Shown here one piece after another: positions 1 through 7,489 of a stretch of DNA of 64,000 nt. The stretch covers positions 62,001-126,000 of the forward strand of contig CAZTXG010000001.1 of the NCBI GenBank assembly GCA_964617335.1. Reading direction: 5' to 3'. A program made the translations under genes and the position numbers. Each line of letters starts with the position of its first letter. The stretch's first letter is position 1. The stretch comes from UBA2658 sp964617335. GTDB lineage: Bacteria; Bacillota; Clostridia; Oscillospirales; Oscillospiraceae. The notes beneath the pieces are model-generated. The model ran no database searches. It was not told the origin of the DNA and worked only from the letters and a program-made list of their open reading frames with translations.

Positions 1-258
1 TTGTTCCGGTTCCGGCTCCGCAAGCTCCTGCTCATAAAACTCCGGCGGAAGGGCCAGCTCCTGCTCATCGTTTTCTGAGACATAAATATCACTTTCCGGA
101 ATAGACAGCGAACCATCTTCTACATCAGCCCCGTTTCCCGCAAACAGAACATAGGTTGAAATGCCTATAACTGCCACGCATAGGAAAAGGACTATGTAGA
201 AGCCCTTTCCGGCAAAAAATGCCTCCAGCTTTTCGCCAAAGCTCTTTTTTTCGCTCAT
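1..258 (-). CDS. N-terminal part of a membrane-anchored extracytoplasmic protein (SpoIIQ/M23-like candidate), truncated by the window edge
   Basis: The reading frame starts at 258 after an AGGAGG site (about 265-271) and is open to the window edge, so only 86 residues are seen. It has a short charged cytoplasmic start (MSEKKSFGEKLEAFF), one strong hydrophobic segment at about residues 19-39, then an acidic, proline- and glutamate-rich linker. A short inside tail, one membrane helix and an acidic linker are typical of Clostridia M23-family peptidases of the SpoIIQ kind, but no catalytic domain lies in the window, so that assignment is inference. It follows the eno terminator on the same strand, so it probably has its own promoter or depends on read-through. 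Confidence 0.75.
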   Translation of the reverse strand, partial: MSEKKSFGEKLEAFFAGKGFYIVLFLCVAVIGISTYVLFAGNGADVEDGSLSIPESDIYVSENDEQELALPPEFYEQELAEPEPEQ

Positions 259-282
259 AAAGTTTTCCTCCTGATAGATATA

Positions 283-333
283 GTAAAAAAATGGTGTTCC
301 TGCAGGTATTTTTGCCTGCCTGAACACCATTTA
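283..333 (-). terminator. Rho-independent terminator after the glycolytic operon
   Basis: Read on the minus strand, an AATGGTGTTC...GAACACCATT stem with an inner CAGG/CCTG extension is followed at once by a run of seven T. It lies 39 bases past the eno stop codon and separates eno from the following membrane-protein gene. Confidence 0.85.
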
Positions 334-371
334 TACTTATATTACCAATATTTTTTAAAAATCTGGAAAAC

Positions 372-1667
372 TTATTTCTTTATGCTGTAAAAAGCATCAT
401 TTCCCGGATACTGAGCCACGTCAAAAAGCTCCTCCTCAATGCGCAGAAGCTGGTTGTATTTTGCAACCCTGTCAACCCTGCTGGGAGCGCCGGTTTTAAT
501 CTGTCCTGCGTTTACGGCAACGGAAACGTCGGCTATTGTTGTGTCCTCGGTTTCGCCGCTGCGGTGGGAGATAACCGTGGTATAGCCTGCCCTGTGAGCC
601 ATCTGTATGGTGTCAAGAGTTTCTGTTAAAGTGCCAATTTGATTAAGCTTTATGAGGATAGAGTTTGCAACCCCAAGCTCTATGCCCTTTTTAAGACGGC
701 TGGAGTTTGTGACAAAAAGGTCATCACCAACAAGCTGAATTTTCTTGCCCAAGGCATCTGTAAGCATCTTCCAGCCTTCCCAGTCGTCCTCGGCCATGCC
801 GTCCTCAATGGAGATGATGGGGTATTTTTCACAGAAGCCCACCCACATATCAACCATGTCCTGACGGGTCATAACAGTGCCTCTCTTAGGCAGGTGATAG
901 CAGTTGTCGCTTTCGTCAAACCATTCGGCAACGGCAGGATCCATGGCAATCTTAAAGTCCACTCCGGGCTTATAACCGGCCTTTTCAATGGCTTCCACAA
1001 GGGCCTTTAAAGCGTCCTCGTCACTGGCAAGGTCGGGGGCATAGCCGCCCTCATCACCAACGCCGGAGGATGGAACAATTTTCTTCAAGGTGTGGAAAAC
1101 CTCGGCGCTCATACGCACAGCCTCGCTGAAGTTTTCGGCAGAGACGGGCATTATCATAAACTCCTGTATGTCAACAGAGTTTGAAGCGTGGGCGCCGCCG
1201 TTTAAAACGTTCATCATGGGGACGGGAAGCTCCTTTGCGTTGCAGCCGCCGATATAGGTGTAAAGGGGCATTCCAAGGGCTAAAGCGGCAGCTTTTGCGC
1301 AGGCAAGGGACACACCCAGCATGGCGTTTGCACCAAGACGAGTTTTGTTTTCCGTGCCGTCAAGTTCAATCAGCAGCTTGTCAATGGAAGCCTGATCCAT
1401 GGCGTTAAGGCCCTGTAATACTTCGGCAATTTCTCCGTTTACGTTTTCAACGGCCTTTAAAACTCCCTTGCCAAGATAACGGGTTTTGTCTCCGTCACGA
1501 AGCTCACAGGCTTCAAAAATGCCGGTGGATGCTCCGGAAGGCACTCCTGCCCTGCCCACGATTCCGTCCTCTAGGGTAACTTCAACTTCCAGTGTGGGGT
1601 TTCCGCGGGAGTCCAGAATTTCCCTTGCGTGTACATCTACAATTTCAAAATAACTATTTGCTAACAT
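372..1667 (-). CDS. eno: Enolase (phosphopyruvate hydratase)
   Basis: Converts 2-phosphoglycerate to phosphoenolpyruvate in glycolysis; cytoplasmic, Mg-dependent, usually dimeric or octameric. At 431 residues it is the normal family length. Visible family landmarks are the N-terminal loop SGASTGIFEA near residue 44, the metal and catalytic stretch SIEDGMAEDDWEGW, GDDLFVTN, the catalytic lysine segment ILIKLNQIGTLTE and the C-terminal SHRSGETEDTTIAD. The start was placed at 1667 (MLANSYFEIV) because AGGAGG lies 7 bases upstream; a longer frame to 1688 would put the ribosome site inside the gene. It is last in the trmL-pgk-tpiA-gpmI-eno unit, 27 bases after gpmI, and is followed by a strong terminator. 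Confidence 0.98.
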   Translation of the reverse strand: MLANSYFEIVDVHAREILDSRGNPTLEVEVTLEDGIVGRAGVPSGASTGIFEACELRDGDKTRYLGKGVLKAVENVNGEIAEVLQGLNAMDQASIDKLLIELDGTENKTRLGANAMLGVSLACAKAAALALGMPLYTYIGGCNAKELPVPMMNVLNGGAHASNSVDIQEFMIMPVSAENFSEAVRMSAEVFHTLKKIVPSSGVGDEGGYAPDLASDEDALKALVEAIEKAGYKPGVDFKIAMDPAVAEWFDESDNCYHLPKRGTVMTRQDMVDMWVGFCEKYPIISIEDGMAEDDWEGWKMLTDALGKKIQLVGDDLFVTNSSRLKKGIELGVANSILIKLNQIGTLTETLDTIQMAHRAGYTTVISHRSGETEDTTIADVSVAVNAGQIKTGAPSRVDRVAKYNQLLRIEEELFDVAQYPGNDAFYSIKK

Positions 1668-1694
1668 TATATTTCCTCCTTGTGGCAAAGCTTT

Positions 1695-3218
1695 TTATTT
1701 GTGTATAATAAGGCTTTTTCCAGTCATCTTTTCAGGCTTTTCAATGCCCATCAGTTCAAGCATGGTAGGCGCTATATCTGCAAGGCAGCCGTCTTTAAGA
1801 CTGATATTCGCCCCGCATATAATAAGGGGTACAGGCTGGGTTGTGTGGGCTGTGTGGATTTGCCCGTCCGCTGTGAGCATACAGTCGGCGTTGCCGTGGT
1901 CGGCTGTTATGAGGATGGTTCCGCCCATTTCCGAAACAGCCGAGGCTATGCGGCCAACACAGCTGTCAACAGTTTCAACAGCTTTTATGGCTGCCGACAT
2001 ATTTCCTGTATGCCCCACCATATCGCAGTTTGCAAGATTGCATATAACAACGTCATATTTACCGCTTCTTATGGCTTCGGAGCATTTGTCCGCAACCTCA
2101 AAGGCGCTCATTTCGGGGATAAGGTCATAGGTTGGAAACTGTTTTGGAGAAGGGACAAGAATTCTGTCCTCCCCTTCATAGACATTTTCTGTGCCGCCGT
2201 TAAAGAAAAAGGTAACATGGGCATATTTTTCAGTTTCGGCAATGCGAAGCTGGCTTAATCCCAGTCTGCTGATATACTCCCCAAAGGTGTCTTCAAGCTC
2301 CTGGGGGGGGTAGGCAACAGGCAGATTTTTAAGCTTTTCGTCATATCTTGTCATGCAAACGAAGTTTAATGGTAAAACAAGCTTTTTTCTTTCAAAGCCG
2401 TCAAAGTCTTCACTTGTTAAGGCATAGCTTATTTCCCTTGCCCTGTCCGGCCGGAAATTTGCAAAAATCACACAGTCCCCCGGCTTTATAACTCCCCTGG
2501 GCTCACAGACTACAGGCTCAACAAATTCGTCAGTAACACCTTTTTCATAGCTTTCTTCAACAGCTTTCACAGGGTTTGGGTTTTGTATGCCCCGGGCAAG
2601 AACCATGGCCTCATAGGCACGCTGGACTCTATCCCAGCGCTTGTCCCTGTCCATGGCGTAAAACCTGCCCTGAACAGTTGCGATTTTGCCTATTTCCAGC
2701 TCCTCGGTTTTCCGGAGGCACTCTTTTAGAAAGCCCGCCCCCGTTTCGGGGCCAACATCCCTGCCGTCAAGAAAGGCATGAATGTAAACCTCTTTAAGCC
2801 CCCTGCGTTTTGCCATTTCCAAAAGAGCGTAAATGTGGGTGTTATGGCTGTGAACTCCCCCGTCGGATAATAAGCCCATAATATGCAGTGCACTTTCTGC
2901 AGAGCGGCATTCATCCATAAGGTCTGAAAGAACCTTGTTTTCAAAAAAGTCACCCTCGGAAATAGCCTTTGAAATCAGCGGCAGAGTTTGGTAGACTATG
3001 CGCCCAGCGCCGATATTAGTATGCCCTACCTCGCTGTTTCCAATTTGACCTTCAGGCAGACCGACATCGGTACCGGAGGCACAGAGTGCGGAGTTTGGGC
3101 ATTGCTCAAAAAGTTTGTCCAAAATAGGAGTGTATGCTTTGTATATGGCATTTCTCTCGCTGTTTTCCGCAAGACCATAGCCATCCATAATAAGCAGTGT
3201 AGTGGGAATTTTTTTCAT
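1695..3218 (-). CDS. gpmI: 2,3-bisphosphoglycerate-independent phosphoglycerate mutase
   Basis: Interconverts 3- and 2-phosphoglycerate without the bisphosphate cofactor, using two Mn ions and a phosphoserine intermediate. The 507-residue length is standard for the alkaline-phosphatase-superfamily enzyme. Metal ligand D12 (MDGYG) and the nucleophile S62 in GQIGNSEVGH sit at their canonical positions; the C-terminal metal motifs ANCDMVGHTG and TADHGNAD are intact. The start at 3218 begins MKKIPTTLLIMDG, as in homologues; the ribosome site (AAAGGT, about 16 bases upstream) is weak and distant. It lies between tpiA and eno, so the lower half of glycolysis is co-transcribed. Mn dependence ties this enzyme to sporulation pH effects in Bacillus; nothing here tests that. 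Confidence 0.97.
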   Translation of the reverse strand: MKKIPTTLLIMDGYGLAENSERNAIYKAYTPILDKLFEQCPNSALCASGTDVGLPEGQIGNSEVGHTNIGAGRIVYQTLPLISKAISEGDFFENKVLSDLMDECRSAESALHIMGLLSDGGVHSHNTHIYALLEMAKRRGLKEVYIHAFLDGRDVGPETGAGFLKECLRKTEELEIGKIATVQGRFYAMDRDKRWDRVQRAYEAMVLARGIQNPNPVKAVEESYEKGVTDEFVEPVVCEPRGVIKPGDCVIFANFRPDRAREISYALTSEDFDGFERKKLVLPLNFVCMTRYDEKLKNLPVAYPPQELEDTFGEYISRLGLSQLRIAETEKYAHVTFFFNGGTENVYEGEDRILVPSPKQFPTYDLIPEMSAFEVADKCSEAIRSGKYDVVICNLANCDMVGHTGNMSAAIKAVETVDSCVGRIASAVSEMGGTILITADHGNADCMLTADGQIHTAHTTQPVPLIICGANISLKDGCLADIAPTMLELMGIEKPEKMTGKSLIIHK

Positions 3219-3301
3219 GCTTAGGTAACCATACCTTTCATATTCTTAAAACCGCCGCGGCAAAAGCCTTGTTTTTGCGCTCTGCCGCTATCCCGCCTTA
3301 T

Positions 3302-4084
3302 TTACTGCCCTGCCACCTGAGCCACAGCGTCAATAATCTGGGCGAAATCCCCAGGCTTTAAGGAGGCGCCGCCAATAAGCCCCCCGTCAATATCCGGCAT
3401 TGACAAAAGCTCAAGAGCGTTTTTGCCGCTCATAGAGCCGCCGTAAAGTATGCTGATGCTTCGGGCAAGCCTTGCCCCGCGGCGCTCACGGATTATGCGT
3501 CGGATGCTTTCGCAAACCTCCTGAGCCTGCTGGGCACTTGCTGTTTTTCCCGTACCTATGGCCCAAATTGGCTCATAGGCAATAACGCAATGGCGCAGCT
3601 TATCATCGGGAATTTTTGAAAGAGCCGCAAGAGTCTGGTAGCGGATATACTCCATGGTAAGCCCCCGCTCTCTTTGCTCTAAGGATTCTCCGACGCAAAT
3701 TATCGGTGACATTCCGTTTTCCAAAACAGCGACAGCCTTATCTCCAACAGAAAAATCCGTTTCTCCGTGATACTGCCGTCTTTCGCTGTGGCCGACAATA
3801 ACATAGTGAACACTAAGATCGTCAAGCATGGCAGCTGAAACCTCTCCTGTGAAAGCTCCCTTTTCGTGAAGACTTATGTCCTGGGCGCCCACATAGATGC
3901 GGCTGTCTTTAAGGCTGCGGCGTAAATTGGGTATATGTGTGTATGGAGCGCACAAAACCACCTCACAGGTCTTTGTTTTCGGAAGCAGATGTCGAAGCTC
4001 CTCGGCAAAAACCTTGACCTCAGAGGGTAGAAGGTTCATTTTCCAGTTACCGGCTATTATTGCTTTGCGATATTTTTTGTTCAT
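3302..4084 (-). CDS. tpiA: Triosephosphate isomerase
   Basis: Interconverts dihydroxyacetone phosphate and glyceraldehyde 3-phosphate; cytoplasmic TIM-barrel dimer. The 260-residue protein carries all catalytic residues: N13 and K15 in GNWKMN, H99 in GHSERR and E171 in AYEPIWAIGTGK, the last leading into flexible loop 6. The phosphate-binding YGGSMSG and GGLIGGASL segments follow. The start at 4084 follows AAAGGA. The 126-base spacer to pgk holds a short perfect hairpin (4120-4135) that may mark processing between the two messages. Confidence 0.98.
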   Translation of the reverse strand: MNKKYRKAIIAGNWKMNLLPSEVKVFAEELRHLLPKTKTCEVVLCAPYTHIPNLRRSLKDSRIYVGAQDISLHEKGAFTGEVSAAMLDDLSVHYVIVGHSERRQYHGETDFSVGDKAVAVLENGMSPIICVGESLEQRERGLTMEYIRYQTLAALSKIPDDKLRHCVIAYEPIWAIGTGKTASAQQAQEVCESIRRIIRERRGARLARSISILYGGSMSGKNALELLSMPDIDGGLIGGASLKPGDFAQIIDAVAQVAGQ

Positions 4085-4119
4085 AAAAACAGTCCTTTCG
4101 AAGATTTTCTGATGCTAAG

Positions 4120-4135
4120 CGGTCTTAAAAGACCG
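4120..4135 (-). other. Intercistronic hairpin between pgk and tpiA
   Basis: CGGTCT and AGACCG pair around a four-base loop in the otherwise unstructured pgk-tpiA spacer. There is no T-tract, so a terminator is unlikely; an RNA-processing or stability element is possible but unproven. Confidence 0.4.
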
Positions 4136-4210
4136 TGTATTTCGCAGTCAGGCAGGATTTTCCGCCACGGAGGCTGGCTTAATATATACCGTGGTTTTGC
4201 TCTTTATCTG

Positions 4211-5404
4211 TTATTTATCCTCAAGGCAGACAACGCCGGGGAGCTCTTTACCTTCCAAAAGCTCTAGTGAGGCCCCGCCCCCTGTTGATATATGTGTCAT
4301 TTTATCCGCATATCCCATCTGCTCCACAGCGGCGGCACTGTCTCCACCCCCGACTATTGTAACAGCATTGGATTCTGAAAGGGCCTTTGCCACAGCATTT
4401 GTGCCCTCGGCAAAAGCGGGGAACTCAAAAACACCCATAGGCCCGTTCCAAACAACGGTTCCCGCTGTTTTTATCTTTTCCTGATACAGCTTTATAGTTT
4501 CACCGCCAATGTCCAAACCCATCCAATCGGCGGGGATTTCGTCTCTTGACACTATCTTTTTTTCACAGTCCGGCGCAAAATGTGAGCCTATTGCATAATC
4601 CACTGGTAAAAGAAGCTCAGTGCCTTTTGCCTTTGCTTTTTCAATAAGCTCCCGGGCAAGAGTAATTTTATCGGCCTCCATAAGAGATTTTCCAACCTCA
4701 AACCCCATAGCCTTCATAAAGGTGTATGACATTCCCCCGCCTATGAGTATGGTGTCGGCCTTGTCTATAAGATTGCTGATAACTCCGATTTTATCCGACA
4801 CCTTGGAGCCGCCCAAAATAGCCACAAAGGGCCTGCGTGGATTTTCAAGGGCCTTGCCCATTATGGAAAGCTCCTTTTCCACAAGAAAACCGGCATAGGC
4901 AGGAAGGTATGAGGCAACCCCAACAGTGGAGGCGTGGGCACGGTGGACTGTGCCGAAAGCATCGGACACATAAATTTCTGCCAGCTCTGAAAGCCTGCGG
5001 GCAAAACTAGGGTCATTTTTCGTTTCACCGGGGTCAAACCTTAAGTTTTCAATAAGCATTATCTGGCCGTTTTCAAGGTTTTGGGAAAGTCTTTTCGACT
5101 CCTCGCCCGCAACGTCTGAGGCAAAGGCAAGGGGCATTCCCAGAAGCTCAGATAGTCTTTTTGCCACAATTTTTAAGGACAGTTCGGGTTTAAACTCGCC
5201 CTTAGGTTTTCCAAGATGGGAGCAGGCAATAACCCTTCCGCCCTTTTCCAGAAGATATTTTATCGTTGGAATTGAGGCCGCTATTCTTTTATCACTGGTT
5301 ATTTCCCCGCTTTCCTTATCCAGGGGAACGTTAAAATCACAGCGGAGAAGAATTCTCTTTCCAAAAACCTCTGCATCTCTTATTGTTTTTTTATCGTATT
5401 CCAT
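4211..5404 (-). CDS. pgk: Phosphoglycerate kinase
   Basis: Transfers phosphate from 1,3-bisphosphoglycerate to ADP, the first ATP-yielding step of glycolysis. The 397-residue length is normal. The N-terminal substrate domain starts with RCDFNVPLD (residues 21-29), with the basic-patch segments SHLGKPKG and FGTVHRAHAS. The nucleotide domain shows GGSKVSDKIGV, WNGPMGVFE, GGGDSAAAVEQ and ISTGGGASLE. The start at 5404 has an ACGGAGG site. It is 27 bases downstream of trmL and shares its promoter. The usual partner gapA is not in this window. Confidence 0.98.
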   Translation of the reverse strand: MEYDKKTIRDAEVFGKRILLRCDFNVPLDKESGEITSDKRIAASIPTIKYLLEKGGRVIACSHLGKPKGEFKPELSLKIVAKRLSELLGMPLAFASDVAGEESKRLSQNLENGQIMLIENLRFDPGETKNDPSFARRLSELAEIYVSDAFGTVHRAHASTVGVASYLPAYAGFLVEKELSIMGKALENPRRPFVAILGGSKVSDKIGVISNLIDKADTILIGGGMSYTFMKAMGFEVGKSLMEADKITLARELIEKAKAKGTELLLPVDYAIGSHFAPDCEKKIVSRDEIPADWMGLDIGGETIKLYQEKIKTAGTVVWNGPMGVFEFPAFAEGTNAVAKALSESNAVTIVGGGDSAAAVEQMGYADKMTHISTGGGASLELLEGKELPGVVCLEDK

Positions 5405-5431
5405 AAAAACCTCCGTATAGCTTTTATAAAT

Positions 5432-5914
5432 CTATTTTGGCATATTTCCGGCACTGCTAAGTTCAGGAAAACCCTGTTGGCGCAGGGCCTCATAACATAA
5501 AATTGCAACGCTGTTTGAAAGATTAAGGCTTCTTGCCTCGTCTTTCATGGGTATTCGTATGCATCGGCTTTCATAGCGCCGGAGCAGTTTTTCGGGAAGC
5601 CCTGCCGTCTCCTTGCCGAACATAAGCTTCACATCAGCGGAAAAATCCGCCTTGTCATAGCTTCTTTCTGCCTTTGTTGTTGAAAGCCAAAGCCCTTCAT
5701 CTCCATTTTTTTCAAAGTATTCTTCCAGGCTTTTATAAACTTTCACATCAAGAAGTCCCCAGTAGTCAAGACCTGCCCGCTTGAGGGCCTTGTCGGAAAT
5801 ATCAAAGCCCAAAGGCTCTATAAGGTGAAGTCTCGCTCCGGTTACAGCACAGGTGCGTGAAATGTTTCCAGTATTTGCAGGAATTTCCGGCTCTACAAGT
5901 ATAATATCTACCAT
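5432..5914 (-). CDS. trmL: tRNA (cytidine/uridine-34 2'-O)-methyltransferase, SPOUT family
   Basis: TrmL methylates the wobble ribose of tRNA-Leu using S-adenosylmethionine. The 160-residue protein is a minimal SPOUT knot domain without an extra RNA-binding domain, as in E. coli TrmL. The N-terminal EPEIPANTGNISRT, the central MLFGKETAGLP and the C-terminal knot segment IPMKDEARSLNLSNS are visible. The start at 5914 follows CGGAG. It is the first gene behind a near-consensus promoter and leads directly into pgk, so wobble modification would be co-expressed with lower glycolysis. A linked target is in the window too: a tRNA-Leu gene at 59068, although with a GAG anticodon rather than the usual CAA/TAA substrates. 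Confidence 0.93.
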   Translation of the reverse strand: MVDIILVEPEIPANTGNISRTCAVTGARLHLIEPLGFDISDKALKRAGLDYWGLLDVKVYKSLEEYFEKNGDEGLWLSTTKAERSYDKADFSADVKLMFGKETAGLPEKLLRRYESRCIRIPMKDEARSLNLSNSVAILCYEALRQQGFPELSSAGNMPK

Positions 5915-5988
5915 TTATTCTGCTCCGAATATGGGAAACAAAGGTCTAAAAGCCTCTCCTTCCCAAATTTATCTTTGATTCGAGTAAC

Positions 5989-6017
5989 ATTGTAGTACCA
6001 TTTTATCAAAAATTCAA
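5989..6017 (-). promoter_or_regulatory. Sigma-A promoter of the trmL-pgk-tpiA-gpmI-eno operon
   Basis: On the minus strand TTGAAT and TACAAT are separated by exactly 17 bases. The predicted start is about 70 bases before the trmL ATG. Confidence 0.8.
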
Positions 6018-6167
6018 CTTAAAAATAGCAAAATCACAAACAAATCCCTTAAATTATGCAATGTTGTGTAATATTACAATTACAGCCTAGATAAAATGTA
6101 TGGAATGACCGTACTTGTACCTACCTTTAATCTGTTTTTCCCTCCCTTTCCCTAAAATTTAATATCC

Positions 6168-6196
6168 TTGAAAAAGTCTCTCCCCAAGTCTATAAT
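6168..6196 (+). promoter_or_regulatory. Sigma-A promoter for the GtrB-like glycosyltransferase
   Basis: TTGAAA and TATAAT are separated by 17 bases. The predicted leader to the TTG start at 6353 is about 150 bases. Confidence 0.7.
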
Positions 6197-6352
6197 GATA
6201 AATATACCCCTTTCTTATTTATACTATTTGAAACTTTAAGGACATTTGACTTTTTATCATACGCATAAATCCCCAAACAATAATTAAGCGAATGGCTTAA
6301 ATATTTAAAAGGCGGATAAGCACCTTTTTTACCGCCTTGAAAGGAGCAGAAA

Positions 6353-7321
6353 TTGCTATCAAACATTTTAGAAAATCGGGGAAAAACTCTTTATATTGTA
6401 ATTCCCTGCTATAATGAGCAGGATGCCCTGCCCGAAACCGCCAAACGTCTAAGGAAGAAAATGACCACGCTCATCCAAAAGGACAAAATCTCTCCCTCCA
6501 GCCGAATAATGCTTATAAACGACGGTTCAACTGACGGCACCTGGGAGCTTATCTGCCGGCTTAACTCTGAGGATAGTCTTTTCTGCGGAGTCTGTCTTTC
6601 CCGCAACAGGGGGCATCAAAATGCTTTGCTTGCCGGGCTTATGATAGCTAAAGACAGGGCAGACTTTACCATATCTATGGATGCCGACCTTCAGGACGAC
6701 ATAAATGCCATTGACGAAATGGTGGAAAAATATCTTGAGGGCTGCGAGATAGTTTACGGTGCGCGCTCCGGCCGTGAAACCGACACGGCCTTTAAGCGCC
6801 TCACGGCGGAAGGCTACTATAAACTTTTGAATGCTCTTGGCGGTGAGGTGGTTTTTAACCACGCTGATTACAGGCTTATGAGCAAAACTGCTCTTTTCGC
6901 CCTTTCTCAATACGGCGAGGTTAACCTTTTCCTTAGAGGCATTGTTCCCATGCTGGGATATAAAACCGCAATTGTCAGCTACGAACGGGGCGAGCGCATA
7001 GCCGGTGAGAGCAAGTATCCCTTGAAAAAAATGCTTAGCCTTGCCATGGAAGGAATAGTCTCCTTAAGCGCAAAGCCCATAAGAGCGGTTTTGTGGAGCG
7101 GGGTTTTAAGCCTTATGGCAGACTTCATCCTTTTTGTGGTTTTTCTTGCGGGGCTTTTTTCCGGTGCCGCCTTTGAGCCATGGAAGATTTTATTGCTTTG
7201 CCTTCTTTTAATGGGCGGCCTTTGCCTTTGCGGAATTGGCATAGTTGGAGAATATATCGGCAAGATTTACCTTGAAACTAAGGGCCGGCCCCTATATTTT
7301 ATTGAAAAGATAGTTGAATAA
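6353..7321 (+). CDS. GtrB-like polyprenyl-phosphate glycosyltransferase (GT2, two C-terminal membrane helices)
   Basis: Probably transfers a hexose from a nucleotide sugar to undecaprenyl phosphate on the cytoplasmic membrane face, supplying a lipid-linked donor for surface-polymer glycosylation. The 322-residue protein has the GT-A start YIVIPCYNEQ, the substrate/metal motif MDADLQDD, the family segment GARSGRETDTAFK and two hydrophobic helices at the C-terminus (about 245-310). It starts at a TTG (6353): AAGGAG at 6341-6346 lies 6 bases before it and no ATG fits. It is isolated on the plus strand, closed by a perfect terminator and convergent with a membrane glucosyltransferase-like gene, its likely partner. 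The sugar cannot be read from sequence. Confidence 0.88.
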   Translation: MLSNILENRGKTLYIVIPCYNEQDALPETAKRLRKKMTTLIQKDKISPSSRIMLINDGSTDGTWELICRLNSEDSLFCGVCLSRNRGHQNALLAGLMIAKDRADFTISMDADLQDDINAIDEMVEKYLEGCEIVYGARSGRETDTAFKRLTAEGYYKLLNALGGEVVFNHADYRLMSKTALFALSQYGEVNLFLRGIVPMLGYKTAIVSYERGERIAGESKYPLKKMLSLAMEGIVSLSAKPIRAVLWSGVLSLMADFILFVVFLAGLFSGAAFEPWKILLLCLLLMGGLCLCGIGIVGEYIGKIYLETKGRPLYFIEKIVE

Positions 7322-7370
7322 AAAGTTGCGGGACACATGGGAAAAGCCCCTATGTGTCCCGCAACTTTTT
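7320..7370. terminator. Bidirectional intrinsic terminator
   Basis: An 18-base perfect inverted repeat (AAAAGTTGCGGGACACAT and its complement) with a 13-base loop ends in a T-run on both strands. It lies between the convergent GtrB-like gene and the polytopic membrane gene. Confidence 0.92.
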
Positions 7371-7489
7371 AGCTTAATTTAACTATAAGCTTATCGTCAA
7401 TAAGCCTTATGCTGCCCTGTGCCTTTTTTCTTCTTATGAGAGCAGTCTTTAAAACAGTAAAGCTGTTTACGATTCATGCCTGCATAAGC

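Larger units (their letters stand above)
5915..6352. other. 438-base AT-rich divergent intergenic region
   Basis: No convincing open frame or RNA gene was seen. It holds the minus-strand promoter of the trmL-glycolysis operon (5989-6017) and a plus-strand promoter (6168-6196) about 150 bases ahead of the GtrB-like gene. A weak AAGGCGG/CCGCCTT hairpin (6309-6339) lies just before the ribosome site of that gene. The rest is low-complexity A/T. Confidence 0.6.

Noticed and set aside
6309..6339. AAGGCGG/CCGCCTT hairpin as a terminator.
   Set aside because: The loop is long, the stem short and no T-run follows; it precedes a ribosome site, so it may at most affect translation.
7371..7489. On the minus strand a short frame ending ...LIRRKKAQGSIRLIDDKLIVKLS looks protein-like.
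   Set aside because: No start codon or ribosome site and only about 35 residues; at best a gene remnant, so not listed as a gene.
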